A stretch of DNA of 64,000 nt, taken from Macrolepiota albuminosa. Its lineage: Eukaryota > Basidiomycota > Agaricomycetes > Agaricales > Agaricaceae. Shown here one piece after another: positions 45,989 to 58,524 of the stretch. The stretch lies in the NCBI GenBank assembly GCA_027475525.1, contig JAMWFC010000033.1:682001-746000 (forward strand). Direction: 5' to 3'. How positions within the stretch are numbered: the first letter of the stretch is position 1; each line of letters opens with the position of its first letter. The notes below the pieces were generated by a model. The model made no database searches. It saw nothing but the letters and a program-made list of their open reading frames with translations, and was not told the origin of the DNA. Position numbers and translations under genes: made by a program.

Positions 45989-48900
45989 TCAAAGAGGTAC
46001 CAAAATCTTGTCGATGTGAGTTTGGGCGTACTGACAACGTAATGCGACAAGTTCCTCAGTACTAGGTTCACGCTCTGGATTTTCTAGTCGCTTGAGGAAG
46101 AATTGAGTACGAACGATACCAAAATGAGAATGTTCTGTGAACTCCTCAGAGGAATACTGCTGCAACGACTCATCAAATGCTCTGCGAGCATCTGTATCCT
46201 TCCCTAATTTTTCCCAAATCCATCCCATCGCCTCTAAAACGTCACCCAAGGGTGCCAACCCCGTAGCTTTACGGTCCCTGAGAGAATGCAAGAAATGCTC
46301 GAAAGAACCCTTGTAATCCCCACGCGCGGAGGCGATAAATCCAAGAATCGCCGCAGCAGCTGAACTTCCTGCAAGGTTACCGATGCTTTCGCATTCCCTC
46401 AACGAAGATGTCGCCCACGAGTGAGCCAGGTCATACTGACCGGTTCTGTAAAAATTGAATGCAAGGGACCTAGTGCAATCTGCATGGACAAGAGAATTTA
46501 TGCCTTTTGCAAGTATGCTCTCTGCCTGTTTCAGCCAGATTAACGCGGAAGAATATTGTCCATGTCGCCCATCTAGATCTCCAAGAAGGAAAAGACAATG
46601 ACCATAACCATCACGGTCTTGAATGCAGTCCGCTAATGCATCTTGGATGGCCGCCTCACGCGAGTCATAATCTCCATCACCATGCAAACTCATAAGATTG
46701 GCAATGTTGATACGGCATTTGGCAGCTTTTTCTCTGTCAGGCACCGAGAGAAAGAGATCCAGGGCTTCTTTGCACTGCTGCAAAGACTTATCATACTGGC
46801 CAAGTTGGAGGAGTATCTCCCCAGAGCAGAGAAGAATCTCACCACGGAGCCCGGGATTGTCATGGACGCCACGAACGAGTCTCATAGCATGCTCGACAAC
46901 GTCAAGTCGAGGTCTGTTGTGTCGCTGATAGTGCGCCAATAACAGGAGACCATCCCTAATGATACGAGTATCTGGGGTTGTGGTTTGTAGAAGGACTGCC
47001 TCGAGATTTCCCTCTTCTGCAGATATCATAGCAATGTGCGTTTTGTATAATGGGTCGCCAATGTTTGATTTATGTTCCGTCAAGAAAGCGCAGGCAGTTT
47101 CAATCATTGATGCGCGAACCTTCCCATTGAAACGCGAAGGGTCGAGTATGAAACGTTGTATGACAGGAAGAACGAAGTATCTAGAGCCTCTTTCCTCAGC
47201 CAACGATGTATTTTCCAACACATCCATTGCACCAGCTAGATTGGACAGATTGCTTGCCCACCATTTGGAAAGCATTCGGTATGATGTCCCGGTAGGAAGC
47301 ATGGAGAGGGCACATAAAAGGTCGTATGCTTCAGGATGAGCTTTCATGCGCGAACTGTAGACTGATAACCCAATGCAGACATCCATGCTGCTTTCTGCGT
47401 CTGAGCCTTGCCCCAGCATAGGAGTACCAACCTTGTTATATTCTTCTACGAGCTCTTCTGCCGACATATGTGTCACTTTTGCGACTTTGGCCATCAACAT
47501 GACTGCCAGCGGCATATGGCCAACCAAGTCCAGGAGATGAGGTAGTCCAGGATCTTCACAGTCCTCGGAGTGCCATGTTGAATATATCTCGCGAGAGGCG
47601 GCGGCATCAACCGCTCGAAGATTAGCGTTGTGCCAGGGTATGTCGCCACAAGGCGGCGCCGACGCACGCATCGTGGCGAAAAGGGTTACATGTGGAATTT
47701 GATGGAGATCGCGAATAAATCGTTCTACCTCCGATTGTGCCCCAAGGGCATTCCAGGGAGTCTCGAGGTTGTCGAGCAAAATAATAATTGGCGGAGAAGC
47801 CTCAAGTTCCGACAGGATGAGAGCTCGGATATCTCCTGTTTTCTTAGGAATAGCTAGGGATGAATGAATTGTGTCGAGGAAGAGGGAAACAGATGTAGCT
47901 TTGATACATGGTACCCAGACGCGAAGGTGATTAGCAAAACGGACTTTGACATCTGGGTGGTTCGTCACAGCTAGCGATGTTGCCGTTTTACCCATACCAC
48001 CGGGTCCGAGAAGGCAGATGTGTTTCCGCGAGGCTCCAGTGATAATGCTAACAAGTGCAGTCACGATGTGGTCACGGCCGTAGAAGATAGTCGAGCTTGC
48101 TGGTATGGGAGCGCGAGATGGGATATGTGACGTTGCAATCGGTGGTAGACGCTCGTCGAGTATTGCTTTCACGTCGTCCATTTTGACCTCCATCCTGTCA
48201 AGAGAATTCTGTTGCTGAATATTGAATGCAATGATTTGTTGCCTAAGTTGACCAAGCATTTCGGTATTTTCGATATTGCGAGCCAGCTAGAATGACAGGA
48301 CGATATTAGAGTCAGGTGCTTAAAACGCATATCTACCTCACGTTGAATCTTTCAAGGACATGGTTTACTGTGGCAATACACTTGTTAACCTTTTCTTCAT
48401 TGAGAGCCCTGAACACGATAAGTAGAAGTTGGTGCTGGGATAAGATTTCGTCAAGCTTGGTCTTGATATATTCCATGTCCCTAAAGTTACCGGCTGGTCA
48501 GTCATGCTCAGAGGCAAAGCGACAGTAAACGTGCAGACTTTTGCAACGCATCGATGTCCCGTATGGTTTTGACCTGCAGTTCATCCGCTTTCTTCCCCTT
48601 CAGTTCATCCACCAAGAGCACAAAAAGTCCCTCGATACGGACTTTGAGTTCCTCAGCACGATCTAAAGTGGCATTGCTTTCCTAAACTCACAATAGTTAG
48701 ATAAATCCGAGTAATACAGAGAAACACATGATACGAACGTCGCAAGCCTTGATAATGCCTGCAGCAACTTTGACAGCAGCACTTAAAGCGGGAACAGGCA
48801 CCATTTGTGCTACAGCCACCAGTATATCGACCACATCCCTGACTGCTTGCCCAGCATATTCGGCACCAGATGGAATTGTGCTTTCAGTCTTTTTGTTTGT

Positions 48901-49042
48901 TTCAACCTAAAGGCATCAAGGTAGTATCTTGCGCATGGGTGATGAAAAAGCACAGACGAACTTTAACTGAGTCCTTGACGCCATTCCGAGCACGCAGCGA
49001 AGGAGATCTAGAGCCTGAAAAACGGAGATTGAAAGTCGGCAT
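45989..49042 (-). CDS. NLR-like protein: helical N-terminus, NB-ARC, TPR
   Basis: Five exons: 48968-49042, 48739-48906, 48539-48681, 48342-48480 and 45989-48286, giving 940 residues. Residues about 25-205 form an all-helical region opening with a hydrophobic helix (ILVAVAQMVPVPALSAAVKVA). It resembles the HeLo/MLKL-type bundles seen on fungal STAND proteins; this is by pattern only. An NB-ARC domain follows: P-loop GPGGMGKT near residue 260, Walker B IIILLDNLE, an ATMRAS sensor-like motif and GHMPLAV (GxP). The C-terminal about 350 residues carry tetratricopeptide-like repeats (LGQYDKSLQQCKEAL, YRTGQYDLAHSWATSSL, ARGDYKGSFEHFLHSL). Such proteins are thought to sense non-self or stress and trigger cell death when they oligomerise. 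All introns are GT-AG. Confidence 0.85.
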
Positions 49043-49865
49043 AGATAAAGTTATCTCCCTCGATGTCCATGAAGTTGAGAAGTACGCCCCGGAGTTGTTG
49101 TCATCTCCTCGTGATTGCAGTCTTTACCGACGGTAAGAAGCAATTAGCCAACAAACACATATGGTCGTACATATAACAACAACACCAGAGGTCGCATATG
49201 TCAAAGGACGATTTGAGATTGACTTCAATTAACTTCGCAACAAAGGAAAACGCGAATTCATATGACGGGGCTTGAAGCTTGAAGCTTGGAGCTCGAGGCT
49301 TGAAGATGTAAAGACCTCGGCAAGCTTATTGACACTGCATCAAACGTTAAACATCAAGCACAAGCCCGGAAGGTTCCCATTGTCTATGTAGTTAGTATTC
49401 ACATGAAGTGAGTGTTCGGCAGCTGGAAATTTATGATGAAGGCATCATATTTAACGTACGTGAGAATTCCTAGTCAGACTTTTGACGTCCTCTCATTCAA
49501 TTTTAAGAAATATTTGTCATGTTTACAGCCTACTTTAGCACACCGTAGAGCTACGAAAGTGCCAGACTTATGGGACACAACTATCTGTCGGTAGAAAACC
49601 TTCAGTGAGGTCAACTAGATAGAGACAACTCCCTCAAGCCTACACAACTCAAGAAAACTTTGCCGTTATGCATCACAACGAATCAAAACACCAAATTCAT
49701 TATAGCAACAAGTTTAGATGCAGCTAATACTCGACTGTAACCGAAGAGACAACGTCAACGGAGTCGGTCAATTTCAGAAGGTGAAAGAGGTTGTTTTCCA
49801 GCGCATAAGCATGTATTTTGGTGTGCAGTGGTGTACATGGGCATATCGTGCATGAAAATAACCCT
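49043..49865. other. Intergenic stretch with a short AAGCTTG repeat
   Basis: No exon is seen. Near 49267-49304 the word CTTGAAG recurs (GCTTGAAGCTTGAAGCTTGG...GGCTTGAAG), a short imperfect direct repeat upstream of the NLR-like gene. Confidence 0.4.
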
Positions 49866-50394
49866 CTAATCTGAGGCAGCGGTTGCGCGGGCTATCGAAG
49901 AGGATAAGTTACACAAACCACCAACAGACCAGCAAAATACTCACTGTAGATCAGCTGGTTGGAAGAATGCACAATCTTCTTAATGTGTCCTTCCCTCTCC
50001 AAATGCTTGATAGCGACACGAGCGAGACTTCCACCAATTTTTAGCCGCTCAATAAGAATGCTCTGGCTGATGAATTTGAAGGTGGGAACCTCCTTGAAGA
50101 TGCGGTCGTATGTCGCCTTATCGAGAGTGACGGCGTGGACTGCCTTGTCCTTGACCTTTCCCTTCGACCACTTCTTCTTCTTAGCGGCCTTGCCGCCTGA
50201 CGACGACGTGGGTGCGGCTTTTGCTTTGGCCTGTAGAATCCGAAATCAATACGAGTTACTTGAAAGGTATCCATTTGCTCAAAATCGCATCCAGCTCAAA
50301 ACTGCTCCGAGAACCAGATTTTTTCTCCACAGTTGCATTCCTGGATGCCATAGACCCGCCCAGCCTGGATAGAAGAAGAAGAATAGCTCACCAT
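49866..50394 (-). CDS. RPS25: 40S ribosomal protein eS25
   Basis: Three exons: 50392-50394, 49945-50230 and 49866-49891, giving 104 residues. The first exon codes only for the initiator ATG and is followed by a 161-nt intron. The product starts MAKAKAAPTSSSGGKAAKKKK and has the winged-helix core KATYDRIFKEVPTFKFISQS and LARVAIKHLEREGHIKKI, ending LIYTRATAASD. It is a small-subunit protein involved in IRES use and translation. A long first intron right after the start codon is common in ribosomal protein genes and often carries regulatory sequence. Confidence 0.95.
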
Positions 50395-51199
50395 TGTCTT
50401 CAGTAACCGTCGGTATGGGGAACGATGAGGCCAGACGGTTTTCGGATCGGTTTGCGTGCCTTGTTTGGCACCGTTACGTAAGGTGTGGCGGTGCCTCCAG
50501 GCTTGCCCTGAAAATTCACATCGCATGAGAGGTGACACCAGTGATACCTAGCTATTCTTACTGTTTTTGCAGATTTGTGGCGCAAACGTCTTATCCACTG
50601 GATCAGCCCACCTTTGGAGTGCTAGTTCTCACGATTATTTTTGGCTCCTTTTTACAATTCGAAGTTGCAAGACCCTTATTGCTTCTGTTTGTCCTTCTGA
50701 GGCTGATCTCTGAATCCGGAACCTCCTATTGTTTTTGAACACAGCCTCACATTACATTACAACACAGCATTCGACCCACTTTAACTGGAACATTTCTTTT
50801 TCTGGATACGTCATGCCCCTCCTCGATTCAAGTTGATGATCAAAATATCCTCATGAATTCGTGCAACATTCACTCTTCCTCATCAAATGAAGTGGTTTTT
50901 TCTCGCTGAACAGCATAGCTGCTACCTCTCACCCTATATATGTTGTCTTGTAAAGCTCGCTTTCAGTTTCGTCAAAAAATAGTCAACTATCTACGTGGCG
51001 CCACCCCCTTTTGGTTGGGGCGAACTTTGTGGAATATTCGCGTTGAAGTGGGTCAGGATCCATCTGACCTCGGTAAATGTGGCTCAATGCCCCTTTTGAG
51101 AAATTGATAAAAGCCGTCCTCAAATGGACAACAACGCCACAGAGTTCACCTCACCCAACTATTCTATCGAACATCATACATAACCAATTCACAACCATC
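50395..51199. other. Intergenic region between divergent genes
   Basis: This is the promoter region of eS25 (-) and of the 106-residue orphan (+). Overlapping short frames on both strands show no domain. Nothing else is recognised. Confidence 0.4.
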
Positions 51200-51626
51200 A
51201 TGATGCACTTCCCTTACTTCACCAAGAGAGCCGAGGCTAAGCGCCTGGTACTTCTATCTCTCTTGATATTTCGTACCTTTTCTCACATCATTTTTATAGG
51301 CAAAGATTGAGGAACTGTTGAATAGCCCAACTTTAAGCTTTCGCGGCGCAATCATCGTAAACCCAGTATGTATACCTCATCCACGCTTGGATTACTATGA
51401 CTTACCTGTGTGTTTTTAGCTGTACAAGGGATCTCACCCATATCAGGGTCCTGAGGTTTCCGATCCTGCGAACAAAGGGAAAACCTTCATCTTTATCAAT
51501 AAACCTATACCGCAGGACTTCGCTCGTGCTGAACCATGCCGAAAGGGGAAAAAAGCCCGTGAGCTCAGATTCGAAGAGATTGAAGAGCTGATTTGTGCTG
51601 GTTATCTTTGTCCCGAAATCTTATAA
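51200..51626 (+). CDS. Small orphan protein, 106 residues
   Basis: Exons 51200-51247, 51300-51365 and 51420-51626 join in frame across two short GT-AG introns (52 and 54 nt), which supports a real gene. The protein has no signal peptide or membrane helix. It starts MMHFPYFTKRAEAKRL, has a helix AKIEELL, then GAIIVNP, GKTFIFINKPIPQDFAR, and a basic then acidic end ELRFEEIEELICAGYL. No family is recognised. A T-rich tract follows the stop. Confidence 0.55.
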
Positions 51627-51839
51627 AGTACAGAACAAAAAAAAACACCAATAAAACTTACTTTTTTTTTTTCAAACACCAAATCTGTTCACACCTAAGT
51701 CACAATAAAACATTGGGCTAGGCCTCTCGAATTTATCTAAATGCTGAGAGAGAGATGTGACAAAAGAGGAACTGATTTCTCACGACGTCTTCATTTTACC
51801 AAATGGACACGTCGATGTACGCTGTCTTGAGCGGTGACG

Positions 51840-53968
51840 ATGATCCCATGGTTTCTTCTCTTACTATCCATTACACAAGTCTTAGCGGTTGTCGATAAAA
51901 CATTCGGTGTCAATCCTGACCTACTTTCAAAATACGTTCCATCACCGTCGGGGAACTGGAAATGTCTGGATGGTTCGAAGGAGATTCCCTGGACATTCGT
52001 TAATGACGATTCCTGTGACTGCCCAGATGGTAGCGACGAGCCAGGTCAGACAATTCATGAGTTTGAGAGTGGCCAATTGCTGAATTGTTTAAGGAACCGG
52101 TGCTTGTCCGGACACTATATTCTATTGTCAGAACAAAGGACATATTGGGGCATCTATTCCCAGTTCGCGTGTAAACGACGGTTTATGTGGTGCGTATCCT
52201 CTCTCGTATTCATTGTAATACTGACTTACTCTGTTTGAAGAACCACAATGCTGTGATGGGTCAGACGAACGGCCCGGGTTGTGTAAGGACGTCTGCAAGG
52301 AGACAGGTGAAGCGTATAGAAAGATACGCGAGGAGGAACGGAAACTTCGGAAAACGGTGAGCTACAATCATCTGGAGATGCCCAATGGGCTTATGACTCC
52401 GACGTAGGGCTCTAAAATACGTTCAACATATATCCAATTCGCGCACAAAGAGAAAAAGCGTCTTGAGTCTGTCATGGAGTCGTTGACGAAGGATATAGAG
52501 GTCAAGGAGAAAGAAGTCGCGCGTCTCAAAGGTCTCTGGCATTGTTTCTGTCTTTTTGACGCGTATTAAAGTCCTTCATGCAGATGTTGCGGACCGCACG
52601 GAATCCATTTCTCAGGCAGCTCTCGAACACAAACAACAATCACGTATGTGATCTATCCAACCTCGACTAACCACAACTCATTTCTCGCAGCACTCTATCA
52701 GTCTCTCTTGGATCATGCGGAAGCACTTTCAGCCCTCCAGCGCGAACATAAGAAACATCTTGAACGGGAAAAGGCACTCGGCGACATTCTTCACGCCCTC
52801 CGGTCCAACTATAATCCTAACTATCAAGACATGGCTGTCCTCGAAGCCGTCCGCGGGTGGGAAGAACTTGCTGGGCTACCACACATTGGCGAAGTAGAAG
52901 GCGGCGAGGCCGGAGACGATGTTCCTGTGAATGAAGAACCAGCGACGCCTGATAGTGACGAGAACCCATGGACGCCGGAGCGTCTTGACAATGAATTGGA
53001 TACTTTGTTGAAAGGGGATTATGTATCATTGCTCCTCGAACACGACGAGCACATTCGTGCGCCTCGTGAGGGTTCTTTGTGTCAGTAACTTGCGCTTCTA
53101 ATGTCGGACGTACTGACCGAAGGGACAGTATTTGATTTGACAGCCTACCTTCCAGATTCGTTCATTCCGCAGTATGAGGAGATCAAGGAGACACTTGTTT
53201 CTTTGATGGCGAAGCTGGGCATCGTTCACGGGGATGACACTGCGTCAAGTAAGGAGCACGTGGATTTAGGAGAACTTTCAACTGACTTTGTAGTCCAGCT
53301 GACTCTTCTCGTGCACGTCAAAGCTTTTTGAACGCCGAAAAGGCTCTCAAGTCGGCTGTGGATGAGAAGAAGCGAGCAGAAGATGAAGTTGCAAAAGTCT
53401 TCGATATCCATGCCTTCGGCCCTGATGGCGAATGGAAAAAACTTGACAACCATTGTATGCGGACCGACCAGGGAGAGTAAGTTTGAGAGCACCTATGAGT
53501 ATGGCCGCTCTGACTCTGTGTCATAGCTATACGTATGAGCTATGTCTTTTCCACGAGGCGAAGCAGATACCTAAGAACGGCGGATCGACTTTCAGTCTCG
53601 GGTTAGTGTCTCCCAGTTGTTTTGGCCCAACTTTTGATTGTGACTTCACTGGACAGACGCTTCAATTCGTGGAACCTTGACGAGGATGTGAAACCAGGCG
53701 AGCCTGGATACTATCGAAAACAGGTTTACAAGCATGGTACGCGCTGCTGGAATGGGCCTGAGCGCAATGTCATTGTAAGCTCTCGGATATCGATTTTTCT
53801 TTTCCTGTTTTAAGTTGTTTGATGTTTTAGCTCCTCCTTTCTTGCGGGACGGAAAATGCTTTGTTGTCGGTTGCAGAACTTGAGAAATGTGAATATCAAT
53901 TCACGGCTACCACTCCCGCGCTGTGTCTTCCTCTGGACGCAGAAAATGGCTCAAGAGACGAGCTCTGA
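51840..53968 (+). CDS. GTB1: Glucosidase II beta subunit
   Basis: Eleven exons: 51840-52044, 52094-52189, 52241-52356, 52408-52531, 52584-52643, 52691-53080, 53129-53248, 53299-53476, 53527-53601, 53657-53774 and 53831-53968, giving 539 residues. A signal peptide (MIPWFLLLLSITQVLA) is followed by two LDL-receptor class A-like segments (CDCPDGSDEPG and CCDGSDERPG), a long coiled coil rich in EKE, an acidic linker, and a C-terminal MRH lectin domain (GEWKKLDNHC, YTYELCLF, GTRCWNGPERN). It ends in RDEL, an ER-retention signal. The beta subunit recruits the catalytic alpha subunit to N-glycans and retains it in the ER, where the second and third glucoses are trimmed. All introns are GT-AG. Confidence 0.92.
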
Positions 53969-54471
53969 GGCTTTTACTCTGTGTAATAAAAGATGTGTAT
54001 TTGAGAGGGCCTGTGAATTAGAAGACTTTTTAGGAACAAGTTATTCAGGGCTAATGTTGAAACATGATGCATGATACACGAAGCTGAAGCTTCTAAGGTC
54101 TAAAGACATGCTACCGCTGAGGACAACACCTGGCAGATCGCAATATCTGTATGAGTATCTTCTCTTCGTTTGAACCATTACCGTATCACTCATCAGGAAT
54201 GAACCTCACGCGCACGTGGCATGATACAACTCATGTCCGTCAGGCTCCTAAAAACACGGAGTTTTGAAACGGGGGACAGAGCAAGACTATTTATTACTGT
54301 TCAAGCGCTACGGAATTGGTACGTGCTATAAGAATTGTTGCGAGTTACGACATCGAACTGACTAACTATAACTCGCTAGTCCATTGATATCATGACGAAA
54401 CCCCTGTCGTCCTCTCACACCATTGTTTGAAAGAACCGGCACTTTTGGAGTTACCTTGTCTTCGTGTAATC
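53969..54471. other. Intergenic region
   Basis: Between glucosidase II beta and the BAHD-like gene, both on the plus strand. No exon or repeat is recognised. Confidence 0.4.
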
Positions 54472-56047
54472 ATGGACACTTTATCTGCTGAAGCCTACGC
54501 TTGTTATCCTCTGACGCTCTTCGATCGGCTCTTTGAGAGAACGACGTTTTTGACTGGATGGCTCGTCGAAGGCAAGATCGACACGGATGCACTTGCGTTG
54601 GCCTTGGCGGGCGTGACGAAGAAGTGGCGGTTATTGGCTGGTCGATTGCAATCCATCCAGGACGAGAATGATGTACGTGGCAGATTCTGTGCTCCATCAG
54701 TGTTATAAGGATTCACAATGGCTGTGGTTGCAGGTTACTCAGTGGCGCATCAAAATACCTTTAGGTGAAATACCTGAAGACTATGAGACCTTTGCTCTCA
54801 CAATTTCGACTGGCGAGCACCCATTGTCTTACTATTTGACTTCCCCAATTCCCCTCGTTTCACGGTCGCTTCCACACACGCTGTTCATACATCCATCCAC
54901 CCCACGTCAGTACACATTATGGGAATCAAAACGCCACCCATTGACTTGTTGGCACGTCACACACCTCCCCGCCGATCCATTGAACGGAGGAAAACAGTAC
55001 ACCTGCATCGGTTTTGCACGCTCGCATGGGATCTTCGATGGTGTAGGGGCAGCTGCTATCATGCGTGCATTAGTTTCTGAGATGAGGGGCGAGGATTGGA
55101 CCGTTCCTCCCCTCCCCAAGAGCGGCTTCAGCGAAAACCCTCTTCAGCAGGCGCTTGATGCTCACATCCAGGCCTATGATTCACAAAACGGTACCAAGCC
55201 TGAAGATTATCATGGCTTTGTCAACTTGGGCGTCGCTGGCGCCGTAAAACAGATCGCCTGGCACGTTCGTGAACGGTGGTGGAACGGCGCTGATCGCCGT
55301 ATCCTGCTCATGCCCAAGGACGTTTTTTTGTTTCTGACGAACACCGTACGTGCAGAATTCAGCCGTTCATCTGGCACGGGCAATGCAAACCGAGTAACCA
55401 CTGGTGATATACTCGTAGCTTGGGTTCTGAAGGTATTTGACCGATCCGCATATGCTCAATGGTCTGTACTCATAGATTTGGTTCAGACAATGTACTCCCA
55501 AGGCACCTCGCCGAAATCAGTTATCCAATGCATGAATTTGGCTTCCTTCCGTGACCTTTTAGCAGAAGACGACATATCAATCCTCCAATATGTCCACAAC
55601 GCATTCGTACCCCTTCCTTACCCCAGCATGACTGTCGCTCAGCTCCTAAAATACCAAACACACGAGCTCGCGTGCATCCTCGCAGAGTCCCGTAACGAGC
55701 TATCCATCCCTCATGTCGTCTCCTCCCATGACGCACTGGCGTCTATCACTGCATTTCCGGCAAACCCAACGGCGAACGAGAACGTCGTCGTGTCCAATGT
55801 CTCTGCATCGCGCATCCTGGAGTCGGACTGGAGTCCTGTAGGTGCGGTGCGGACCGTGTGCGGGTATCGGTACCAGTTGACGCCGAATGAGGTCTTGATT
55901 ACTAACACTGTATATATCTCGGGCCGGCTGGATGACGGGAGTGTGGTTTTGGATGTTAGTTTGAGTAAGGAGCGGATAGATTCGTTGGTCAAGGGCGTGC
56001 TTATGCTCAAGGCGGTTGGGGAACAGGCTGGTGAGGAAGTCGTTTAA
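54472..56047 (+). CDS. BAHD-like acyltransferase (transferase family)
   Basis: Exons 54472-54672, 54734-55432 and 55487-56047 give 486 residues. The intron at 55433-55486 is 54 nt with GT-AG ends and no frame change, so a 504-residue unspliced form is possible. The catalytic HGIFD (HxxxD) is near residue 173, preceded by a hydrophobic strand (CIGFARS) as in BAHD/trichothecene-acetyltransferase folds. The late DFGWG motif of plant enzymes is replaced by ESDWSPVGAV. Fungal members acylate secondary metabolites or lipids with acyl-CoA donors. There is no signal peptide. The substrate cannot be predicted, and no synthase gene is adjacent. Confidence 0.75.
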
Positions 56048-56607
56048 TGTGAGAAATATTCGTTCTTTGTGTCTCCTTTCTTTGTGCTTTTGAGGCAAAA
56101 GTTGAGTTGTACTCCAGTTCTTCAAAGCGAGCAAGTTGCGCAAGTCTAACTGATCGGCTCGAGATATCAACGTCATCTGCCTGGCGCTTATCGAACACGT
56201 GCAACGGAAGCAAAAAAAAATTCGTCGTGCCGTCACGCGTGCGCAGCCTTACGCAGCTTAGACAACTGACACAACACCCGCGAATCGGTTTTACTTATTT
56301 TTGAGTATATCCCGAGACTTCCGCTAGTCCGTACTGGCACAGCTGCGGGTCTCGTTGACATGGCGAACGTCCCTCGACGCATGGCCGACTTCGAGCCCCC
56401 TATTACGATGCAAGAACTTGAAGGACGATTTCCTTCGATTTCGTTGTTGCGCTCTTTTCTTTGTTTTTTTTATTCGTGTCGAGTGAGGTGATCGTCGCTC
56501 CACAGTTTGTCTCGTAGCTCGCGTCATACGGTGATCTTAATACAAATGAGGTTTAAATAGGGGTGGAGTCGGGAGGGAGGATTATCTTTCCCAGCTCTCC
56601 CACAGCC
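56048..56607. other. Intergenic region upstream of ferritin-like gene 2
   Basis: No exon is supported. Antisense frames overlapping 56007-56236 are shadows of the BAHD-like gene. The last 80 bp are likely the promoter and 5' leader of ferritin-like gene 2. Confidence 0.4.
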
Positions 56608-58117
56608 ATGAGACTCTCTTGCTCGCTGCTCGTCGCGTCCCTTCCGGTCCTCGTTGTCACTGCGAATCCTCTAGGTAGCTTTTGGTATAATGGGAATGCG
56701 GGAAATCCCACAGCCACCGGCGGAAACGTCACGGAACAGAATGGTCTGTCCTTTTTTTTTACGGCGGCTGTTTTGATTTTGACTGACTGAGTCTTAAACT
56801 TTTTTCTTCGGTGCCATGTGAATTAAAACTTGTAGACGTCGATGCGTTGAACTACCTCCTCAGTGTCGCGAATCTGCAGAACGCGTTTTATAAACAGAAT
56901 CTCGCGAACCTCGATGAGAACGCGTTCAATTCGTCTGGTTATGCACCGGATGTCCGCAATAACTTTACTCTGATTCAGCAGAATAAGCAGGCCCAAGTCG
57001 ACCTCCTCGCACAGACTCTTGGGAACCAGTCTACACCGTTTTGTAACTACGATTTGTGCGTCTTGGATTTTTTTTTCTTTTTTGCGTTTTCGTTTGGTCG
57101 AGTTGCTGATTTTTGGATGGTCTATGTAGTCATGTTACTAATGCTTCGAATTTCACGGCGACCAGTCAGGTCGTCGAGAGTATTGGTATGTATTGTCCTG
57201 TCTTGTCTTTATTGTTTGATTCTTCTCATTGGGTGTCTTGTCTCGTCTCGTCTCGCGTTGTAGGCACGTCGGCATATGTTGGCTCCATCGCCAATATCTC
57301 AAACTCGACTCTACAAACATGGGCCGCGAGTATGCTAGCGAGCAATGCGCGCACCGCGGCATACACAGCGTCTGTCAACGGACACCCGGCTGTCGACGGA
57401 CCATTCGAAGCAAGTTCTTGTCACGTTTTTCTCTTCCATCTCGTCTCATCGTGTTATTTATTCTCTTAGACACCGCTGTCTCCTCAAGAAGTAACCACAT
57501 TAACAGCACCATACATCGTCTCGTGCCCTCCGAACAGCACCAACATCTACCAACCAGGCCGAAACCTCACAATCACACAAAACGGCACCGACGCCCAATT
57601 CACATTCGACAACTCCTCCTTGGCCACGGGCGCGGGTGCGGGGGGGCAGCAACAGCTATACGCAGTCTTCCACCAAGGACTCAAACAGACCTTCGTCCCT
57701 CTCACCAACGGCACCGCGCCGATCCCCGCGAACGCATCAGGGATCATCTTCGCGGAGGTGACGAATAGCAGTATGGTCGCGGACGAAAACACTATCGTCG
57801 CTGGACCGGGATTCATCAATCTCCCTGCTGGAAACGCGACGAACGCCACGGCGGTACCTGGTACTGGCACTGGGCCGATCACGACTGTCGTTTCGTCGTC
57901 GGTGACTGCTAGTGAGACGTCGACGTTGACGTCTACTGCGTCCTCTGAGGCATCGACGACGTCGGAGTCGTCTGTTGGGAGCGCGACGAGTTCGCAGGAG
58001 AGTACGGTCGTGGTTACGGCTACCTCGCAGGAGAGTACCGCTACGGCTACGGCTACGACTACGCCTACCGCATCCCCGGAAAGCACCGTCGTCGTTACGG
58101 CCACCGCATCCGCTTGA
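56608..58117 (+). CDS. Secreted ferritin-like (Rds1-type) protein 2
   Basis: Exons 56608-56743, 56836-57055, 57130-57185, 57264-57409 and 57470-58117 give 401 residues. A signal peptide (MRLSCSLLVASLPVLVVTA) is followed by a helical ferritin-like domain beginning DVDALNYLLSVANLQNAFY, with QNKQAQVDLLAQTL, SQVVESIGTSAYVG and ASNARTAAYTASVNG. A beta-rich part and a Ser/Thr-rich tail follow, where ESTVVVTATSQ recurs. Many NxS/T sites suggest heavy N-glycosylation. The HxxQ/ExxH metal ligands expected of a true ferritin are not obvious (Q-x2-Q here), so a structural or stress role fits better than iron storage. The intron at 57410-57469 starts GC (GCAAGT). It is a paralogue of the gene at 25809 but more intron-rich. 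Confidence 0.82.
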
Positions 58118-58524
58118 GGTGGTACTGGTACTATTATCTATCTACCAACGTACATTTTGCTCTTGACGCTTGAATTGACCTTTTTTGATTTTTTTGGACT
58201 CTTACTCTTTGACGATTTAGTTTAGTTCTTTTTCTGCGAGTTGTTTAACATGTTTAGGCTTCGTTTGTCGAATATCAGATATATGTATTTTTCGAATTTT
58301 TGAATTGCAAAGTATATTATAAAATGTAGGAGTTCTTACGAAATGTTCGGCGTCTAAGATCAAGGGAGTGGGAAAGTACAGATATTTATAGCAACCATTT
58401 TTGTTGGGACGACCGACACCTTGTTCTTCAATTAGGGGTATTCCTCAAGCCATGGCCTTGTTCTCGAAATAGTATAATAGAGCTATATTGGACTTGCTAC
58501 GTGCTTTACAAACTACATCAGCTC
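58118..58524. other. Intergenic region
   Basis: This is the 3' region of ferritin-like gene 2 and the promoter region of the F-box-like gene. No exon or repeat is recognised. Confidence 0.4.

Noticed and set aside
49267..49304. CTTGAAG direct repeats before the NLR-like gene
   Set aside because: Only three or four imperfect units; too short and irregular to call a regulatory array.
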